NCBI GenBank assembly: GCA_020247395.1 | Contig: JADCJC010000003.1 | Coordinates: forward strand, 62,001 to 126,000 | Reading direction: 5' to 3' | Origin: Rhodocyclaceae bacterium | Lineage (GTDB): Bacteria; Pseudomonadota; Gammaproteobacteria; Burkholderiales; Usitatibacteraceae | DNA: 64,000 nucleotides | Shown: in pieces, positions 54,931 to 64,000 of the stretch | How the letters are laid out: every line of letters begins with the position of its first letter | Position numbering within the stretch: position 1 is the first letter of the stretch | Notes under the pieces: model-generated | Database searches by the model: none | Seen by the model: only the letters and a program-made list of their open reading frames with translations | Told to the model about the DNA's origin: nothing | Program-made: the position numbers and the translations under genes

Positions 54931-55800
54931 TTACACAGCTTGACCTTCAGGTTGGCGATTCAGCCACCAAGCAAAAAATCCGGCGGTGACAAACATGATG
55001 AGTGAATAAATCGCCGCGGGCACACTCATCGCCGTGTTGTTCAGCACGTTCAGCGCGATGAAGATCGCCAACGTGCCATTGTGAATACCAATCTCCATCG
55101 CAATGGCGATCGCTTGTTTCTGCGGCAGTTTTACCGCGAGGGGCACGGCATACCCCACACCCATTGAGATAAGGTTGAACGCCAGACACGCCAACCCGAC
55201 CACGGCGAAGTACTTAACGAGCATGTCCCAACTTTGCCAAACTGAGACCGCCACCAATGATGCGAGCAAGATAACGGAGAAAATTTTTATCGGCTTTTCC
55301 ATCTTGGCGGCAAAGCCCGCAGCCCATTTGCGAATCGACATGCCGATCACTACCGGCAACAAGATAATCGTGCCAACCTCGATGATCTTCTGAAACGGCG
55401 GCGGCACGTACTGGTCGCTCGCCATGAAGTACTGCAGCGCAAAGCTGATGATGAATGGCAGTGTCAGCAGCGATAACGCACTGTTGATGGCGGTGAGTGT
55501 GATGTTGAGCGCAATGTCGCCGTGAGCAAGATGTGAATAAATGTTTGCGGTCGCGCCGCCCGGGGCCGCAGCCAGCAACAGGATGCCGACAGCCAGTTCG
55601 GGTGGCAGCTTGAATACCAGCGCAATGACAAACGCCACCATTGTCAGAATCACCATTTGGATGGTCAGACCAACAAACACCGCCTTCGGAAAGCGTACCA
55701 CGCGCGTGAAATCGGCTACCGTTAAAGACAGCCCCAGGCCTAGCATGATGATGCCTAGCGATAACGGTAGAAGCAGGTTTGAGATCGGGCCGCTTTGCAT
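54931..55800 (-). CDS. Bile acid:sodium symporter-family (BASS) transporter
   Basis: An inner-membrane protein of 289 residues with nine to ten hydrophobic segments. BASS features are LGIIMLGLGLSLTVADF, the sodium-site AAPGGATANIYSHLAHGDIALN and the crossing EIGIHNGTLAIFIAL. Bacterial members move small organic acids such as pyruvate or pantoate with sodium. The ATG follows directly after the regulator's stop codon, so both are in one operon with the kinase. Confidence 0.9.
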   Translation of the reverse strand: MQSGPISNLLLPLSLGIIMLGLGLSLTVADFTRVVRFPKAVFVGLTIQMVILTMVAFVIALVFKLPPELAVGILLLAAAPGGATANIYSHLAHGDIALNITLTAINSALSLLTLPFIISFALQYFMASDQYVPPPFQKIIEVGTIILLPVVIGMSIRKWAAGFAAKMEKPIKIFSVILLASLVAVSVWQSWDMLVKYFAVVGLACLAFNLISMGVGYAVPLAVKLPQKQAIAIAMEIGIHNGTLAIFIALNVLNNTAMSVPAAIYSLIMFVTAGFFAWWLNRQPEGQAV

Positions 55801-56592
55801 CTAAAACTCCCGAATGATGTGCTGCTGCCGACGGCTCACGGGGAGTTTCTCATTCACGCCTTTGATGACACACACCCAACGCAAACCAGCACCGCCACCA
55901 GTTTCGGCTGCGTCGGCTGCCTCTTCCCCATCTTCTGCACCGAGCGCGACCCGTTCAAAGCCGGTGATTGCTTGTGTCGCCACAATCGCGTTTCGGTGGA
56001 TGCGCGTAAACATTCCCCCGAACTCTTCTTCAATTTTTGTCAGCGACTCTTCCAATAAATATTCCCTTTGCGCCGTCCTTACCGTGAGGTATTTCAATTC
56101 AGCTTTAAAAAACAAAACGTCGTCAATCGGCACCAACACCACCCTGCCGCGCTCGTGGATCGAGAGGTGTCGGCGCTTGTGCTGCGTAGCCTCGGCAATA
56201 GCAATGGCGGCGGGTGGCAATACCGGCCGCGCCTTTTGCAACGCCGCGAGCAGGCGCTCCTGCCGGATCGGCTTGAGTAGATAGTCCACCGCATTTAACT
56301 CAAAGGCTTGCAAGGCGTATTGATCAAAGGCAGTGGTAAAGATGAGTTTTGGTGGCGCTTGCATCCGTGACAAGTGTCGCGCAAATTCGATGCCATCCAT
56401 GGCTGGCATGCGGATATCACAAAGCACGATGTCGAGCCTTCCCTTGTTGACTACTTCGACCGCCTCAAGCCCGTTTGCCGCTTCGTCCACAATGGTCAGC
56501 GGAAACTGTTCGCGGCATTCATCGAGCAGATTGGATAGCCGTTTACGCGCTGGTGCCTCATCGTCAACAATTAGAATTTTCGCCGCAGTCAT
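55801..56592 (-). CDS. algR: LytTR-family response regulator, AlgR-like
   Basis: A 263-residue regulator. The receiver has VDDE, phospho-acceptor Asp59 in CDIRMPAMDG and YLLKPIRQERL; the LytTR domain covers about 140-260 (HERGRVVLVPIDDVLFFKAELKYLTV, FTRIHRNAIVA, LPVSRRQQHIIR). A low-complexity acidic insert (GAEDGEEAADAAETGGGAG, about 222-240) in the DNA-binding part is unusual. It overlaps the kinase gene by 4 bases and touches the BASS gene. Position beside argH matches the algZ-algR region of other beta- and gammaproteobacteria. Confidence 0.86.
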   Translation of the reverse strand: MTAAKILIVDDEAPARKRLSNLLDECREQFPLTIVDEAANGLEAVEVVNKGRLDIVLCDIRMPAMDGIEFARHLSRMQAPPKLIFTTAFDQYALQAFELNAVDYLLKPIRQERLLAALQKARPVLPPAAIAIAEATQHKRRHLSIHERGRVVLVPIDDVLFFKAELKYLTVRTAQREYLLEESLTKIEEEFGGMFTRIHRNAIVATQAITGFERVALGAEDGEEAADAAETGGGAGLRWVCVIKGVNEKLPVSRRQQHIIREF

Positions 56593-57692
56593 GTTGTTCC
56601 CAGATTGTCGGTTGACGTGAATGTAACCGGCATATTGATCGTCACCACATACTGGCTATCGACGACTTCTGCGCTAAGTCCCGCTTCTGCATCAAAGTGT
56701 AGTTGCAATCGTTCACGAATATTGGCAATCGCCATGCGGTTGCCTGAGACATGGGTGGACTTTGTGTGAAACGGATTGGTCAACGTAATTACCAGTTGTT
56801 TTGATGAGGCGGTGGAAGTGCCGATGGCGATGTGCAGCACCCCTTCGCCTCGTTGCGGCTCGATGCCGTGATACACCGCGTTTTCGATCAGCGGTTGCAG
56901 GATCAATGGTGGCACCAGCGCCGGACCGAGCATATGGTCAATCTGCCAATCGATGTTGAGGCGTTCGCCGAGTCGAATCTGTTCAATTTCGAGATAACGG
57001 CGGCATAGGGCGATTTCGTCTTCAAGCGGGCGTAGTTGGCGATTGTCTGCCATCAGCACACGAAACAGCTCCGCCATGTCTTCGAGCATACGCTCGGCAC
57101 GACGGGGCTCGTCACGCATCAGCGACAAAACGGCATTGATGGAGTTAAACAAAAAGTGCGGCCGGATACGCGCTTGCAATGCCTGCAGGCGAGCTTCGGT
57201 CAAGGCCGGTGCCAGCGATCTCGCTCGCAGGTCAAAGTAAAAGAGGACGACCGCAGTCGCAATCAAAAAAAACAAACAAAACTGCACCATCGTCAAACTA
57301 TCCCCAATTGACAGGACGCCAACCACGCTGCTGTGCAGATACCAAAACAGTCCGCCAATCAATGCTTCAAGAGCAAAAATGACTGAAACCCCGCGCCAAT
57401 AGGTGAGTTTGGAAATAACAGGCTTCAGCCCGCAGCTTGCCAACAAAGAAAGGATGATCGCTGGCTGGGCGACAATGGAGATCAAAAGAAACTGGCGCCA
57501 GAACCCCGATATCTCACTGACGAGATCGCTGCGGCTTAGCGCCGCACCGATGACCATGACGTTCACCAGCACCACCATACGTAACATGATGCCGAGATTG
57601 CAGAAATCTGGAAGGCGCGGTCGGTAGCCCAGTTGTGAATCCGTGGTGCCCTCGTTTGCAACGGATGGCGGTAAGTGGTCGTTTATACTCAT
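56589..57692 (-). CDS. algZ: Sensor histidine kinase, AlgZ/FimS-like
   Basis: A membrane kinase of 367 residues, with four hydrophobic segments (about 35-155), then a His_kinase domain with His179 in [19 protein letters not shown] and an ATPase domain ([19 protein letters not shown]). As in AlgZ/FimS, the recognisable G1 glycine box is weak (ITLTNPF in place of DNGxG), so its autokinase activity may be low or atypical. It is divergent from argH, about 70 bases apart. Confidence 0.86.
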   Translation of the reverse strand: MSINDHLPPSVANEGTTDSQLGYRPRLPDFCNLGIMLRMVVLVNVMVIGAALSRSDLVSEISGFWRQFLLISIVAQPAIILSLLASCGLKPVISKLTYWRGVSVIFALEALIGGLFWYLHSSVVGVLSIGDSLTMVQFCLFFLIATAVVLFYFDLRARSLAPALTEARLQALQARIRPHFLFNSINAVLSLMRDEPRRAERMLEDMAELFRVLMADNRQLRPLEDEIALCRRYLEIEQIRLGERLNIDWQIDHMLGPALVPPLILQPLIENAVYHGIEPQRGEGVLHIAIGTSTASSKQLVITLTNPFHTKSTHVSGNRMAIANIRERLQLHFDAEAGLSAEVVDSQYVVTINMPVTFTSTDNLGTT

Positions 57693-57764
57693 CGGCTTAT
57701 TTTCCCCTTATTCCGCGCGAGATGTTTGTTGCTTTCAACCAAAACAAAATCCGCGTTTGCCCTT

Positions 57765-59189
57765 ATGTCTATTCCACAGCCCCCGACGTCACCTGATACA
57801 AGCGACATTCCCGCCGCCAAGGCTTGGTCGGGGCGGTTTTCTGAGCCCGTCACGGAGCTGGTAAAGCGTTTCACGGCATCGGTCACCTTTGACAAGCGCC
57901 TTGCTTATGCGGATATCCAAGGTTCACTGGCACACGCGGCGATGCTCGCCCGTGTTGGTGTGATTAGTCCCGCGGACCTCGCCGATATCAATCGCGGCAT
58001 GGCCATCATCCGGCAAGAGATCGACGCCGGAACCTTCGACTGGGACCTCGCACGCGAAGACGTACACATGAATATAGAGGCGCGCCTCATTACGCTGATT
58101 GGTGACGCAGGAAAACGACTTCATACCGGGCGGTCCCGCAACGACCAGGTTGCGACAGATATCCGACTTTGGCTACGGGATGAAATTGACATGATTACGG
58201 AGCGGCTTCGCTCGCTACAGCTTGCCCTGTTGGACATGGCTGAAAAACATGCTGACACTATCATGCCCGGCTTCACTCACTTGCAGGTGGCTCAGCCCAT
58301 CTCATTCGGCCACCACCTAATGGCTTATGTGGAGATGTTGTCACGCGACGAGGCGAGGCTCGATGATTGCCGCAAGCGGGTGAATCGTCTTCCATTGGGA
58401 GCGGCGGCGCTTGCCGGTACCAGTTACCCGATTGACCGCGATAACGTTGCGCAGACACTTGGGTTTGATGGTGTTTGTGAAAACTCACTCGACGCGGTGA
58501 GTGACCGCGATTTTGCGATTGAATTTGTCAGTGCTGCGGCATTGATCATGACCCACTTGTCGCGATTCTCTGAGGAGCTAATTTCTTGGATGAGTCAAAG
58601 TGTCGCCTTTATCGATTTACCGGATCGATTTTGTTACTCGTCATCGATCATGCCGCAGAAGAAAAACCCCGATGTCCCCGAGCTGATCCGCGGTAAGACC
58701 GGGCGCGTAAATGGCCATCTTGTCGCGCTGCTGACACTTATGAAAGGTCAGCCCCTCGCCTACAACAAGGACAATCAGGAGGACAAAGAACCGCTCTTCG
58801 ATACCGTCGACACCGTCCGAGATTCACTCACGATCATGGCGGATTTAGCGGCCAACATCATCGTCAGGCCGGAGAACATGCGCGCTGCGGTCATGAAGGG
58901 GTTTGCGACCGCCACCGACCTTGCTGATTACTTAGTGAAGAAGGGCCTCGCGTTCCGTGACGCGCATGAAGCGGTGGCGACTGCCGTGCGTGCTGCCGCA
59001 GAGTCTAGCCGGGGGTTGGAAGAGCTATCGCTGGATGAGTTGCGCAAGTTCTCGCCGCTCGTTGGTGATGATGTGTATTTGGTCTTAACCCCAGAGGGTT
59101 CCGCTGCGCTGCGCAATCATATCGGCGGCACCGCACCGGAACAAGTGCGCGCGGCAATCTCTCGGGCGCGCAACCGGCTTGGCCAGTGA
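57765..59189 (+). CDS. argH: Argininosuccinate lyase
   Basis: ArgH splits argininosuccinate to arginine and fumarate, the last step of arginine synthesis. The 474-residue product has the superfamily signature [11 protein letters not shown] with catalytic serine, the [13 protein letters not shown] and TxxQ-type [14 protein letters not shown] blocks. The ATG at 57765 fits the family N-terminus (AWSGRFSEP); the frame extends upstream but into the promoter region. Inactivating changes are not seen. Confidence 0.97.
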   Translation: MSIPQPPTSPDTSDIPAAKAWSGRFSEPVTELVKRFTASVTFDKRLAYADIQGSLAHAAMLARVGVISPADLADINRGMAIIRQEIDAGTFDWDLAREDVHMNIEARLITLIGDAGKRLHTGRSRNDQVATDIRLWLRDEIDMITERLRSLQLALLDMAEKHADTIMPGFTHLQVAQPISFGHHLMAYVEMLSRDEARLDDCRKRVNRLPLGAAALAGTSYPIDRDNVAQTLGFDGVCENSLDAVSDRDFAIEFVSAAALIMTHLSRFSEELISWMSQSVAFIDLPDRFCYSSSIMPQKKNPDVPELIRGKTGRVNGHLVALLTLMKGQPLAYNKDNQEDKEPLFDTVDTVRDSLTIMADLAANIIVRPENMRAAVMKGFATATDLADYLVKKGLAFRDAHEAVATAVRAAAESSRGLEELSLDELRKFSPLVGDDVYLVLTPEGSAALRNHIGGTAPEQVRAAISRARNRLGQ

Positions 59190-59297
59190 GTTGTGCTGGT
59201 AGAAGTTAGCAAGACAATAACGCACCTATCGCCAGTTTAAGGCCTTTTCGCGGCACTATTTGCGTCTTTCGCCTGTATCGCTTAATGTCATCCTTAT

Positions 59298-59729
59298 ATG
59301 ATGTTGACCGGAAATTTCATGCGTATGTCATTGGAGCTCGTCCGACTCGGCGTACTTGCTACCGCCTCATTCGCAGTGACGGGGCTATGTTTTGCGCAAA
59401 GTACTATCCCAAGCGCCAAGCGTGGCGCGCCTAGTTCCTTGCCACCGGTGTTGTCGAGCGCTTCTGTGCATTCGACCGCGAGCACTTCGGTGATTCCTTA
59501 CGCCGATAACTCGCGAGACAACCTAGTCTTGTTTCTGGGCAACGCCTTGGATGTAGAAGCCAGAACTGCACCTTACTCCTGCAAAGCCGACAGCTTCGTC
59601 TGTTACGACTATCGTAGACGCCTATCCGTGGCTCCGGTAACCAAGTCGATAATGCCTGACGTTCCCGGTCTGAAGAAGGAGGGCTTAACGGTCAAGCGGG
59701 ATAAGGTCGCGTTTAACTACAGCTTTTGA
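59298..59729 (+). CDS. Hypothetical exported protein
   Basis: A 143-residue protein with a signal peptide (cut after CFAQ). The mature part is serine/alanine-rich, then has two cysteines (YSCKADSFVCYDYRRR) that could form a disulfide, and ends KVAFNYSF. I recognise no family. Several ATG codons (59298, 59319, 59325) could start it. Its TGA overlaps a TTG that begins the next small frame. Confidence 0.5.
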   Translation: MMLTGNFMRMSLELVRLGVLATASFAVTGLCFAQSTIPSAKRGAPSSLPPVLSSASVHSTASTSVIPYADNSRDNLVLFLGNALDVEARTAPYSCKADSFVCYDYRRRLSVAPVTKSIMPDVPGLKKEGLTVKRDKVAFNYSF

Positions 59730-59992
59730 CCCAAGCGGACATTGCGATTGCCCGAATGCGGCGGTTTAAGTCTCACGTTCGGCCGCGCAGGTCCGTGGCT
59801 CTAGCTTCCGCTTATCGCAGCAACGTTGACCTAGCGAAATTGGAAGGTGGCGACATAAAAGCGTTTGTTGATCGCTCTTTGTTGGTGACCAGCGATTTCG
59901 GACGCGGCAGTCTGTTTATTGCCCCCGAGCGCATTCATGTTGCCAAAGCGGCCTCCGTAAGAGCTCGAAGAGGATGGGCCCAGCATTTTTAA
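59726..59992 (+). CDS. Possible small basic protein
   Basis: An 88-codon frame starting at TTG that overlaps the preceding stop (TTGA). The product is arginine-rich, without signal peptide or known domain. The overlap suggests coupling, but chance is possible. The following 59993-60253 shows no gene on either strand. Confidence 0.3.
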   Translation: MTQADIAIARMRRFKSHVRPRRSVALASAYRSNVDLAKLEGGDIKAFVDRSLLVTSDFGRGSLFIAPERIHVAKAASVRARRGWAQHF

Positions 59993-60253
59993 CGGCGGTA
60001 AATTGCGCAGCTTGCGCGAAAAAAACTTCTTGCTGCGAAAGAAGCGATTCGAGGCCGCCCCTCAATTAATCATGACGTTCATTAGTTGTGCGAAACAGAA
60101 CCTGATCAAGTTCGCTAATAGCAGCGATCAACGAGATTCGAAATTTCTATTCCCCAGCAGTAGCACGTCATGGTGAACGCCGGAAGACTGTCGCCTGCGA
60201 TAGCTATCCAACTTTGCACAACCAGAAACGTGGAAGAGCAATAGTAGAAGAAC

Positions 60254-61075
60254 TTATCGAAGTGTTACCAACGCGTTTTGCCATCGTCCGCTGCCTTGAT
60301 TGGCCGGGATATGGGGGGCGACATCACTAACAGATAACTCAACAAGTTTCTTATCGGGCATCAGCCAAATATGGAACTGATAGTGCGGCGCACTCGCAAT
60401 AGCAGTTTCCCATTCGTTACTAGTGATAAAAAAGCGGATCAAACTTCCACTGCATGACTTAACTTCAATCAGCTTGCAAATGGGTTCCACCGCCCCGGGT
60501 TCGAAGGACTGAATGTCATATCCAGCGGCGTTGTCCTCAATCGCAATCCATCTAGGGTCACGCGCTATGCCAAAGCGCGCAAGGCGCTCGCGCTCAACCG
60601 CTAGCGACAGCTTCTCCGCTTCTCGTCCCCGCTGCAGATTGCCGTCGTTCTCAGACGCGCGCGCAGTCTGAGCCACCCTGTCCCACCACGCTAGAACATC
60701 ATTGGTCGGTATCTCAACGAACAAGCCGGCCGCCTCAAAGCATTGCATTTCGTTTGGGCTTAATGCGGACCGGAGACGATCGCGGCCCAGAGGAGCCAAC
60801 CTAGTCCACCAAGGGCGCTCTCGCTCGACGACCTTGAAAATAGTGTGCTGAAACAACTGCACGATATCGTTTCCACAGCTATTGTTTGCAACGCACTCGT
60901 ACAGTGTCATAGCCGAGCAGTAGTCGTGGTGCGCATCATCCGCTGAGAGCCGACGAAGAGCATCGATAGCCTGTGGAATTTCTAATTTGGGGTGCATTGC
61001 CGCGAAGCGTCGGAGCGCCACTAAGCCCCATAATGCACTCATCGTTAAGAGCGGCTTGTTGCCCGCCTGACCCAC
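60254..61075 (-). CDS. DUF3883 domain protein, nuclease-like
   Basis: A 273-residue protein. The C-terminal 130 residues fit DUF3883, a PD-(D/E)XK-fold domain found in restriction and phage-defence proteins: GREAEKLSLAVERE with Glu154, AAGYDIQSF with Asp187, LIEVKS with Glu204 and Lys206, and ITSNEWETA...HYQFHIW. The N-terminal half is helical and not recognised. The start is GTG 61075 with GAGGAG 7 bases upstream and lying across the helicase stop, so the two are coupled; ATG 61042 is an alternative. Pairing with an SNF2 helicase suggests a defence function. Confidence 0.72.
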   Translation of the reverse strand: MGQAGNKPLLTMSALWGLVALRRFAAMHPKLEIPQAIDALRRLSADDAHHDYCSAMTLYECVANNSCGNDIVQLFQHTIFKVVERERPWWTRLAPLGRDRLRSALSPNEMQCFEAAGLFVEIPTNDVLAWWDRVAQTARASENDGNLQRGREAEKLSLAVERERLARFGIARDPRWIAIEDNAAGYDIQSFEPGAVEPICKLIEVKSCSGSLIRFFITSNEWETAIASAPHYQFHIWLMPDKKLVELSVSDVAPHIPANQGSGRWQNALVTLR

Positions 61076-61076
61076 T

Positions 61077-62198
61077 TTATGGCTCCTCGTCAACGAAGAG
61101 TGGTTCGCGTCCTTCGAGCTCAGCAATTAAATCAACAAGGTCAGCTAGCTCGATACCGTAGTTAATAGGATCAATCGAGTTTTCTTCATCAAGGGCGATT
61201 TCATGAAGATCAGGATCGTCCAATAATTGTTGAAGACTCCGGAGCTTCTTCGCCAATCGGCGGCTTACTGAATAGTCAATGCTGCCGATCCCCTTTGGGG
61301 CAAGTGTTTGAAAAATGTGGATGTTGGTCTCGGTACCAGGCGGCAAACCGAGACGATGAATTCGATCAATCGACTGCAAGTAGTGCGTCGTGTTGTAGCT
61401 GCGATCAAGATAGATCGCGTCATGGCAGACCTTGTGAAGGCTAATGCCTTCGCCTGCCGCCGCAGGATTGGCAATGATGATTGCGCAAGCCGGGTCCTCG
61501 TGAAATCGCTTGATGCGATTCTCTCTAGTATCTACTCCTTCATCTTCGCCCGTCGGGATAGCCCCATAGAGGCTCACGGGATTCAAATCGGCAAGCATCT
61601 GTTCAAGCTGAAGGATCGTATCCGTGAAGATTGTCCAGATCACGCTCTTGCGTCCATCTTTCGCCAGCGTTCGGGCTAGCCTAGCAACATCGCGCATCTT
61701 GCGCGACGGCCCCTCCTCAACCACCTTGTCAATAATGGCTGAACCAATCGATACAAGGTTACCGTCTTCGGACATAGCACGCAGCGCCGCCACTGGATTA
61801 ACAGACAGTTGCAGTAATGTCATTACTGACCGACGCGCCTTGTAGACGTCTAACCGATTTTCGGTCTTGAGCAAGCTAAGCTGCTTCAAGGCTTCACTAC
61901 GTACGATCGCATAAAGTGCTTGCTGACCTTCATTCATCTCTGAATGAATGAAGTGACGCCTTGGCTTCTCCAAGCCAAGCTCTTCCTTAGTGGTGCGGAC
62001 GTATAGATTGCCCAACACTTGGCGCGGCGGTGCGCCTTGCCCGATCTTTAAGCCCAACCCGGAACCCGGCCAGAGAAAATCCAACTGCGACTGTAGGTCT
62101 GAGGACGCTTGTGGCATAGGCGTCCCGCTAAGTATGTCGCGTCGTATAGGTAACGATGACATGTTCAGCAGAATCGAGCCGCGCTGGGACCCCATGCC
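61077..62198 (-). pseudogene. SNF2-family helicase, 5' part cut off by an IS21-type element
   Basis: Only the C-terminal half of an SNF2 ATPase is present. The fragment starts just before helicase motif III (DILSGTPMPQ), then has motif IV (SVIWTIFTDT), motif V (ANPAAAGEGISL) and motif VI (QSIDRIHRLG). The Walker A and B motifs that precede these in the family are missing, and the reading frame runs straight to the end of an IS21-like element at 62199. The frame stays open to the junction, so the gene was intact before insertion. An internal ATG at 62195 might yield a partial product. The 5' part may lie beyond the element. Confidence 0.75.
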
Positions 62199-62202
62199 TG
62201 TT

Positions 62203-62250
62203 GATTTTCGTCTCGAATTGAGCCGCGATTTTCAGGTAAAACTGAGCCAC
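62203..62250. repeat. Two 24-base terminal repeats of the IS21 element
   Basis: Two adjacent copies of GATTTTC-N10-TGAGCC-NC lie directly inside the element's end. They match at 17 of 24 bases. Such multiple terminal repeats are typical of IS21 ends. Confidence 0.65.
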
Positions 62251-62269
62251 CCTTTTGCTGCATAGCCTC

Positions 62270-63079
62270 CTATGCGGTTGTGGATAAGTCGGTGTTTTCG
62301 GTAAGTTTGCCTCCTTTCGGTTTGGTTGTCTTGCGTTTGTTGGTGGCTGTCATTGAGCTATGACTGAATCGCCAGGATTCGTTGCCGGTTTCCACGATAT
62401 GGCAGTGATGCGTGAGCCGATCCAGTAACGCGGTCGTCATCTTGGCGTCGGCAAAGACGCTGCCCCATTCGCCGAAGGACAGGTTGGTTGTAATCACCAC
62501 GCTGGTTCGCTCGTAGAGTTTGGACAGTAGGTGAAACAGCAGCGCCCCACCAATCTGGCTAAACGGTAAGTAGCCCAGCTCATCTAGGATGACGAGATCG
62601 ACGTGGACCAGGCGGTTGGCAATCTGGCCGGTGCGACTGGTGGCCTTCTCTAACTCCAGCGCGTTGACCAATTCAACGGTTGAGAAGAACCGGACGCGCT
62701 TGCCGTGTTTACGCAACGCTTCAATACCGATGGCGGTGGCCAGATGCGTCTTGCCGGTCCCCGGCCCGCCGATCAATACCACGTTCTGCGCCGCTTCCAC
62801 AAACGCGCACTGATGTAGTTCACGCACCAGCGTCTCATCGACGGTGGCACCGGTGAAGTCAAACCCGGCCAAGTCTCGGTGCATCGGGAAACGTGCCGCG
62901 CCCATCTGATAGGCCATCGAGCGCACCGTCCGCTCGGCCGTCTCGGCTTCGATCAGTTGGCGCATAAAGGTATCCGGCTCAAACGCGGTATGCCGAGACT
63001 TGGCCACCAGTTCGGGATAGCAACTCGCCATGCCGTTCAACTTCAACAGCTTCAATTCACTAATCAATTCAACGGACAT
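62270..63079 (-). CDS. istB: IS21-family helper ATPase IstB
   Basis: AAA+ ATPase of 269 residues that helps the IstA transposase. It has the IstB N-terminus ([14 protein letters not shown]), Walker [12 protein letters not shown], Walker [13 protein letters not shown] and sensor [14 protein letters not shown] 63079 follows GGAGG by 6 bases; the start overlaps the end of istA by 11 bases, as is usual. The frame is intact. Confidence 0.95.
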   Translation of the reverse strand: MSVELISELKLLKLNGMASCYPELVAKSRHTAFEPDTFMRQLIEAETAERTVRSMAYQMGAARFPMHRDLAGFDFTGATVDETLVRELHQCAFVEAAQNVVLIGGPGTGKTHLATAIGIEALRKHGKRVRFFSTVELVNALELEKATSRTGQIANRLVHVDLVILDELGYLPFSQIGGALLFHLLSKLYERTSVVITTNLSFGEWGSVFADAKMTTALLDRLTHHCHIVETGNESWRFSHSSMTATNKRKTTKPKGGKLTENTDLSTTA

Positions 63080-64000
63080 GGGTACCTCCGTTGATGGTCT
63101 GAACAGCGCCAACCGCACTCGCGGCATTGACCATGATGCTGGTCAGAATAGGGCTCGCCAACAGCGCCGACTTAATGACCGCATTCATCCTGAGTCGATC
63201 ATAACGATCCACGTCCGCCACAGGCTCCGTCTGTAAGACCAAGGCAGTTTCCACGGTTGGTGGCTTAGGCTGCGCCCGGTCTTTGAGTTGCGCCAACAGA
63301 TACAACACATGCTCGGCACTGGGCTTACCCAACGCCAGGGCGGCTTCAGTGGCTTCCAAGATCGCGTCCAGTCCATGCACTGGGACGGCCGAGAGCAATG
63401 TGGCCATCACCCGATCCCCGCCTGGCCGCGTCAGAAGTTGTTTCTGCAGTTCGCGCAATGGCACCGGCATCGACTCGAACGGCGCGCCGTTGCGTAGCGC
63501 ACCGGGTTTCTGACCGATGAGGTCAATCTAGTGCTGCCAGTCATAGTGCGTCTGGTCGCGCTCGAAGGAGCGCACATGGGTGGCGATCTTCTCGTCGTCG
63601 GCTACCACCTCGATGGTCCTTGGATAGAGCCGTAGGCTCACGAAGCGGTTGGCGTGCGCCGTCGGCACGCTATACCGATTGCGATCTAGGTGAATTAGGC
63701 CAGTCGAGGGGACGCGCACCGGGTACTCGACATACCCATCGAAGGGGCGCGGCAGTGGCATGAGCTTGGCACGCTCATCCTCCAGCAGCTCCGCCACCGT
63801 CAGCTCTGGCCACTCCGGATGCTTGGACTCGGCCCAAACCATGAGGCATTGCTTGGCGAGCCACTCATTGAGCGTGTCCAAGTCCGCCCAGCGCGTTTCC
63901 ATCGCCTCACGCCAGATCTGTCGGCGCCGGTCTTGGACGTTCTTCTCCACGATGCCCTTCTCCCAGCCAGAGGCAACATTGCAGAACTCCGGCTCAAATA
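63069..64000 (-). pseudogene. istA: IS21-family transposase IstA, 3' part, with an in-frame stop
   Basis: The minus-strand frame enters from outside the window (EFCNVASGWEKGIVEKNVQDRRR), includes the C-terminal beta-barrel region (FDGYVEYPVRVPSTGLIHLDRNRYSVP), and reaches TAG at 63528-63530 after HYDWQH. The same frame then continues with IDLIGQKPGALRNGAPF, the conserved ending in IstA, to TGA at 63069-63071. The stop most likely replaced a tyrosine codon (TAC or TAT). The catalytic DDE domain is outside the window. Confidence 0.8.

Larger units (their letters stand above)
62199..64000 (-). mobile_element. IS21-family insertion sequence, partial at the window edge
   Basis: The element starts at TGTTGATTTTC at 62199, inside the helicase gene, and includes istB and the 3' part of istA on the minus strand. 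It continues past the end of the window. Near its end are two imperfect 24-base repeats (62203-62226 and 62227-62250, 17 of 24 matching), as IS21 elements carry for transposase binding. The outer boundary and the target duplication cannot be seen. Confidence 0.8.

Noticed and set aside
1-64000. CRISPR arrays, rRNA and tRNA genes
   Set aside because: No regularly spaced repeats, rRNA stretches or cloverleaf-like sequences were recognised by eye; a tRNA scan could not be run.

Overview
The window reads as chromosomal DNA of a free-living proteobacterium, most likely a betaproteobacterium. Supporting signs are gatA-gatB, a DUF4124 protein next to pyrE, the chain rlpA-dac-D-amino-acid aminotransferase-DUF493-lipB-lipA, and an AlgZ/AlgR-type two-component pair divergent from argH. 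The placement is an inference from gene order and protein style; no rRNA or tRNA gene was seen.

Layout. 1-15.3 kb is mostly housekeeping: the tail of gatA, gatB, a DUF4124 protein, pyrE, an exonuclease III, a YheS-type ABC-F protein, a small secreted peptide followed by a thioredoxin-like lipoprotein, a LytS/LytTR two-component pair, then rlpA, a D,D-carboxypeptidase, an aminotransferase, DUF493, lipB and lipA. 15.5-23 kb is accessory: a higBA toxin-antitoxin locus whose toxin carries an in-frame stop, a CPA-type antiporter, a BON lipoprotein, a second decayed HigB-like gene, a LysR regulator, an unusual open frame joining an alpha/beta hydrolase to a FadL-type outer-membrane protein, a DUF2147 protein and an IS30-like transposase remnant.

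23-29.5 kb holds a Tat-exported dienelactone hydrolase-like protein, a two-subunit molybdenum hydroxylase (IorA/IorB type) and a partial sulfur-oxidation set soxX-soxY-soxZ-soxA without soxB or soxCD. 29.6-31.9 kb encodes a large secreted FG-GAP repeat protein. 32.1-35.9 kb is a dispersed phosphorelay: OmpR-type regulator, Hpt-like protein, Cache-domain histidine kinase, single receiver, second Hpt-like protein. tex follows.

38.4-54.8 kb is a pectin/polyuronate utilisation locus. It has a TRAP transporter (dctM, dctQ, dctP), a 2-keto-4-pentenoate hydratase-family enzyme, a LacI regulator, kduI, kduD, kdgK, a type-B carboxylesterase, two pectate-lyase-like proteins, a TonB-dependent receptor and an esterase. 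Four near-identical sites with core TGACACCGGTTAC lie before the hydratase, kduI, the first pectate lyase and the TonB receptor, which ties the locus into one regulon. The likely route is: polymer cut outside by lyases and esterases, oligomers taken through the TonB receptor, monomers through TRAP, then KduI, KduD and KdgK towards KDPG.

54.9-59.2 kb has a BASS-type transporter, an AlgR-like regulator, an AlgZ-like kinase and argH. 59.3-64 kb carries two small unknown genes, a DUF3883 nuclease-like protein, the C-terminal half of an SNF2 helicase, and an IS21-family element that cuts off the helicase and runs out of the window. Its istA also contains an in-frame stop.
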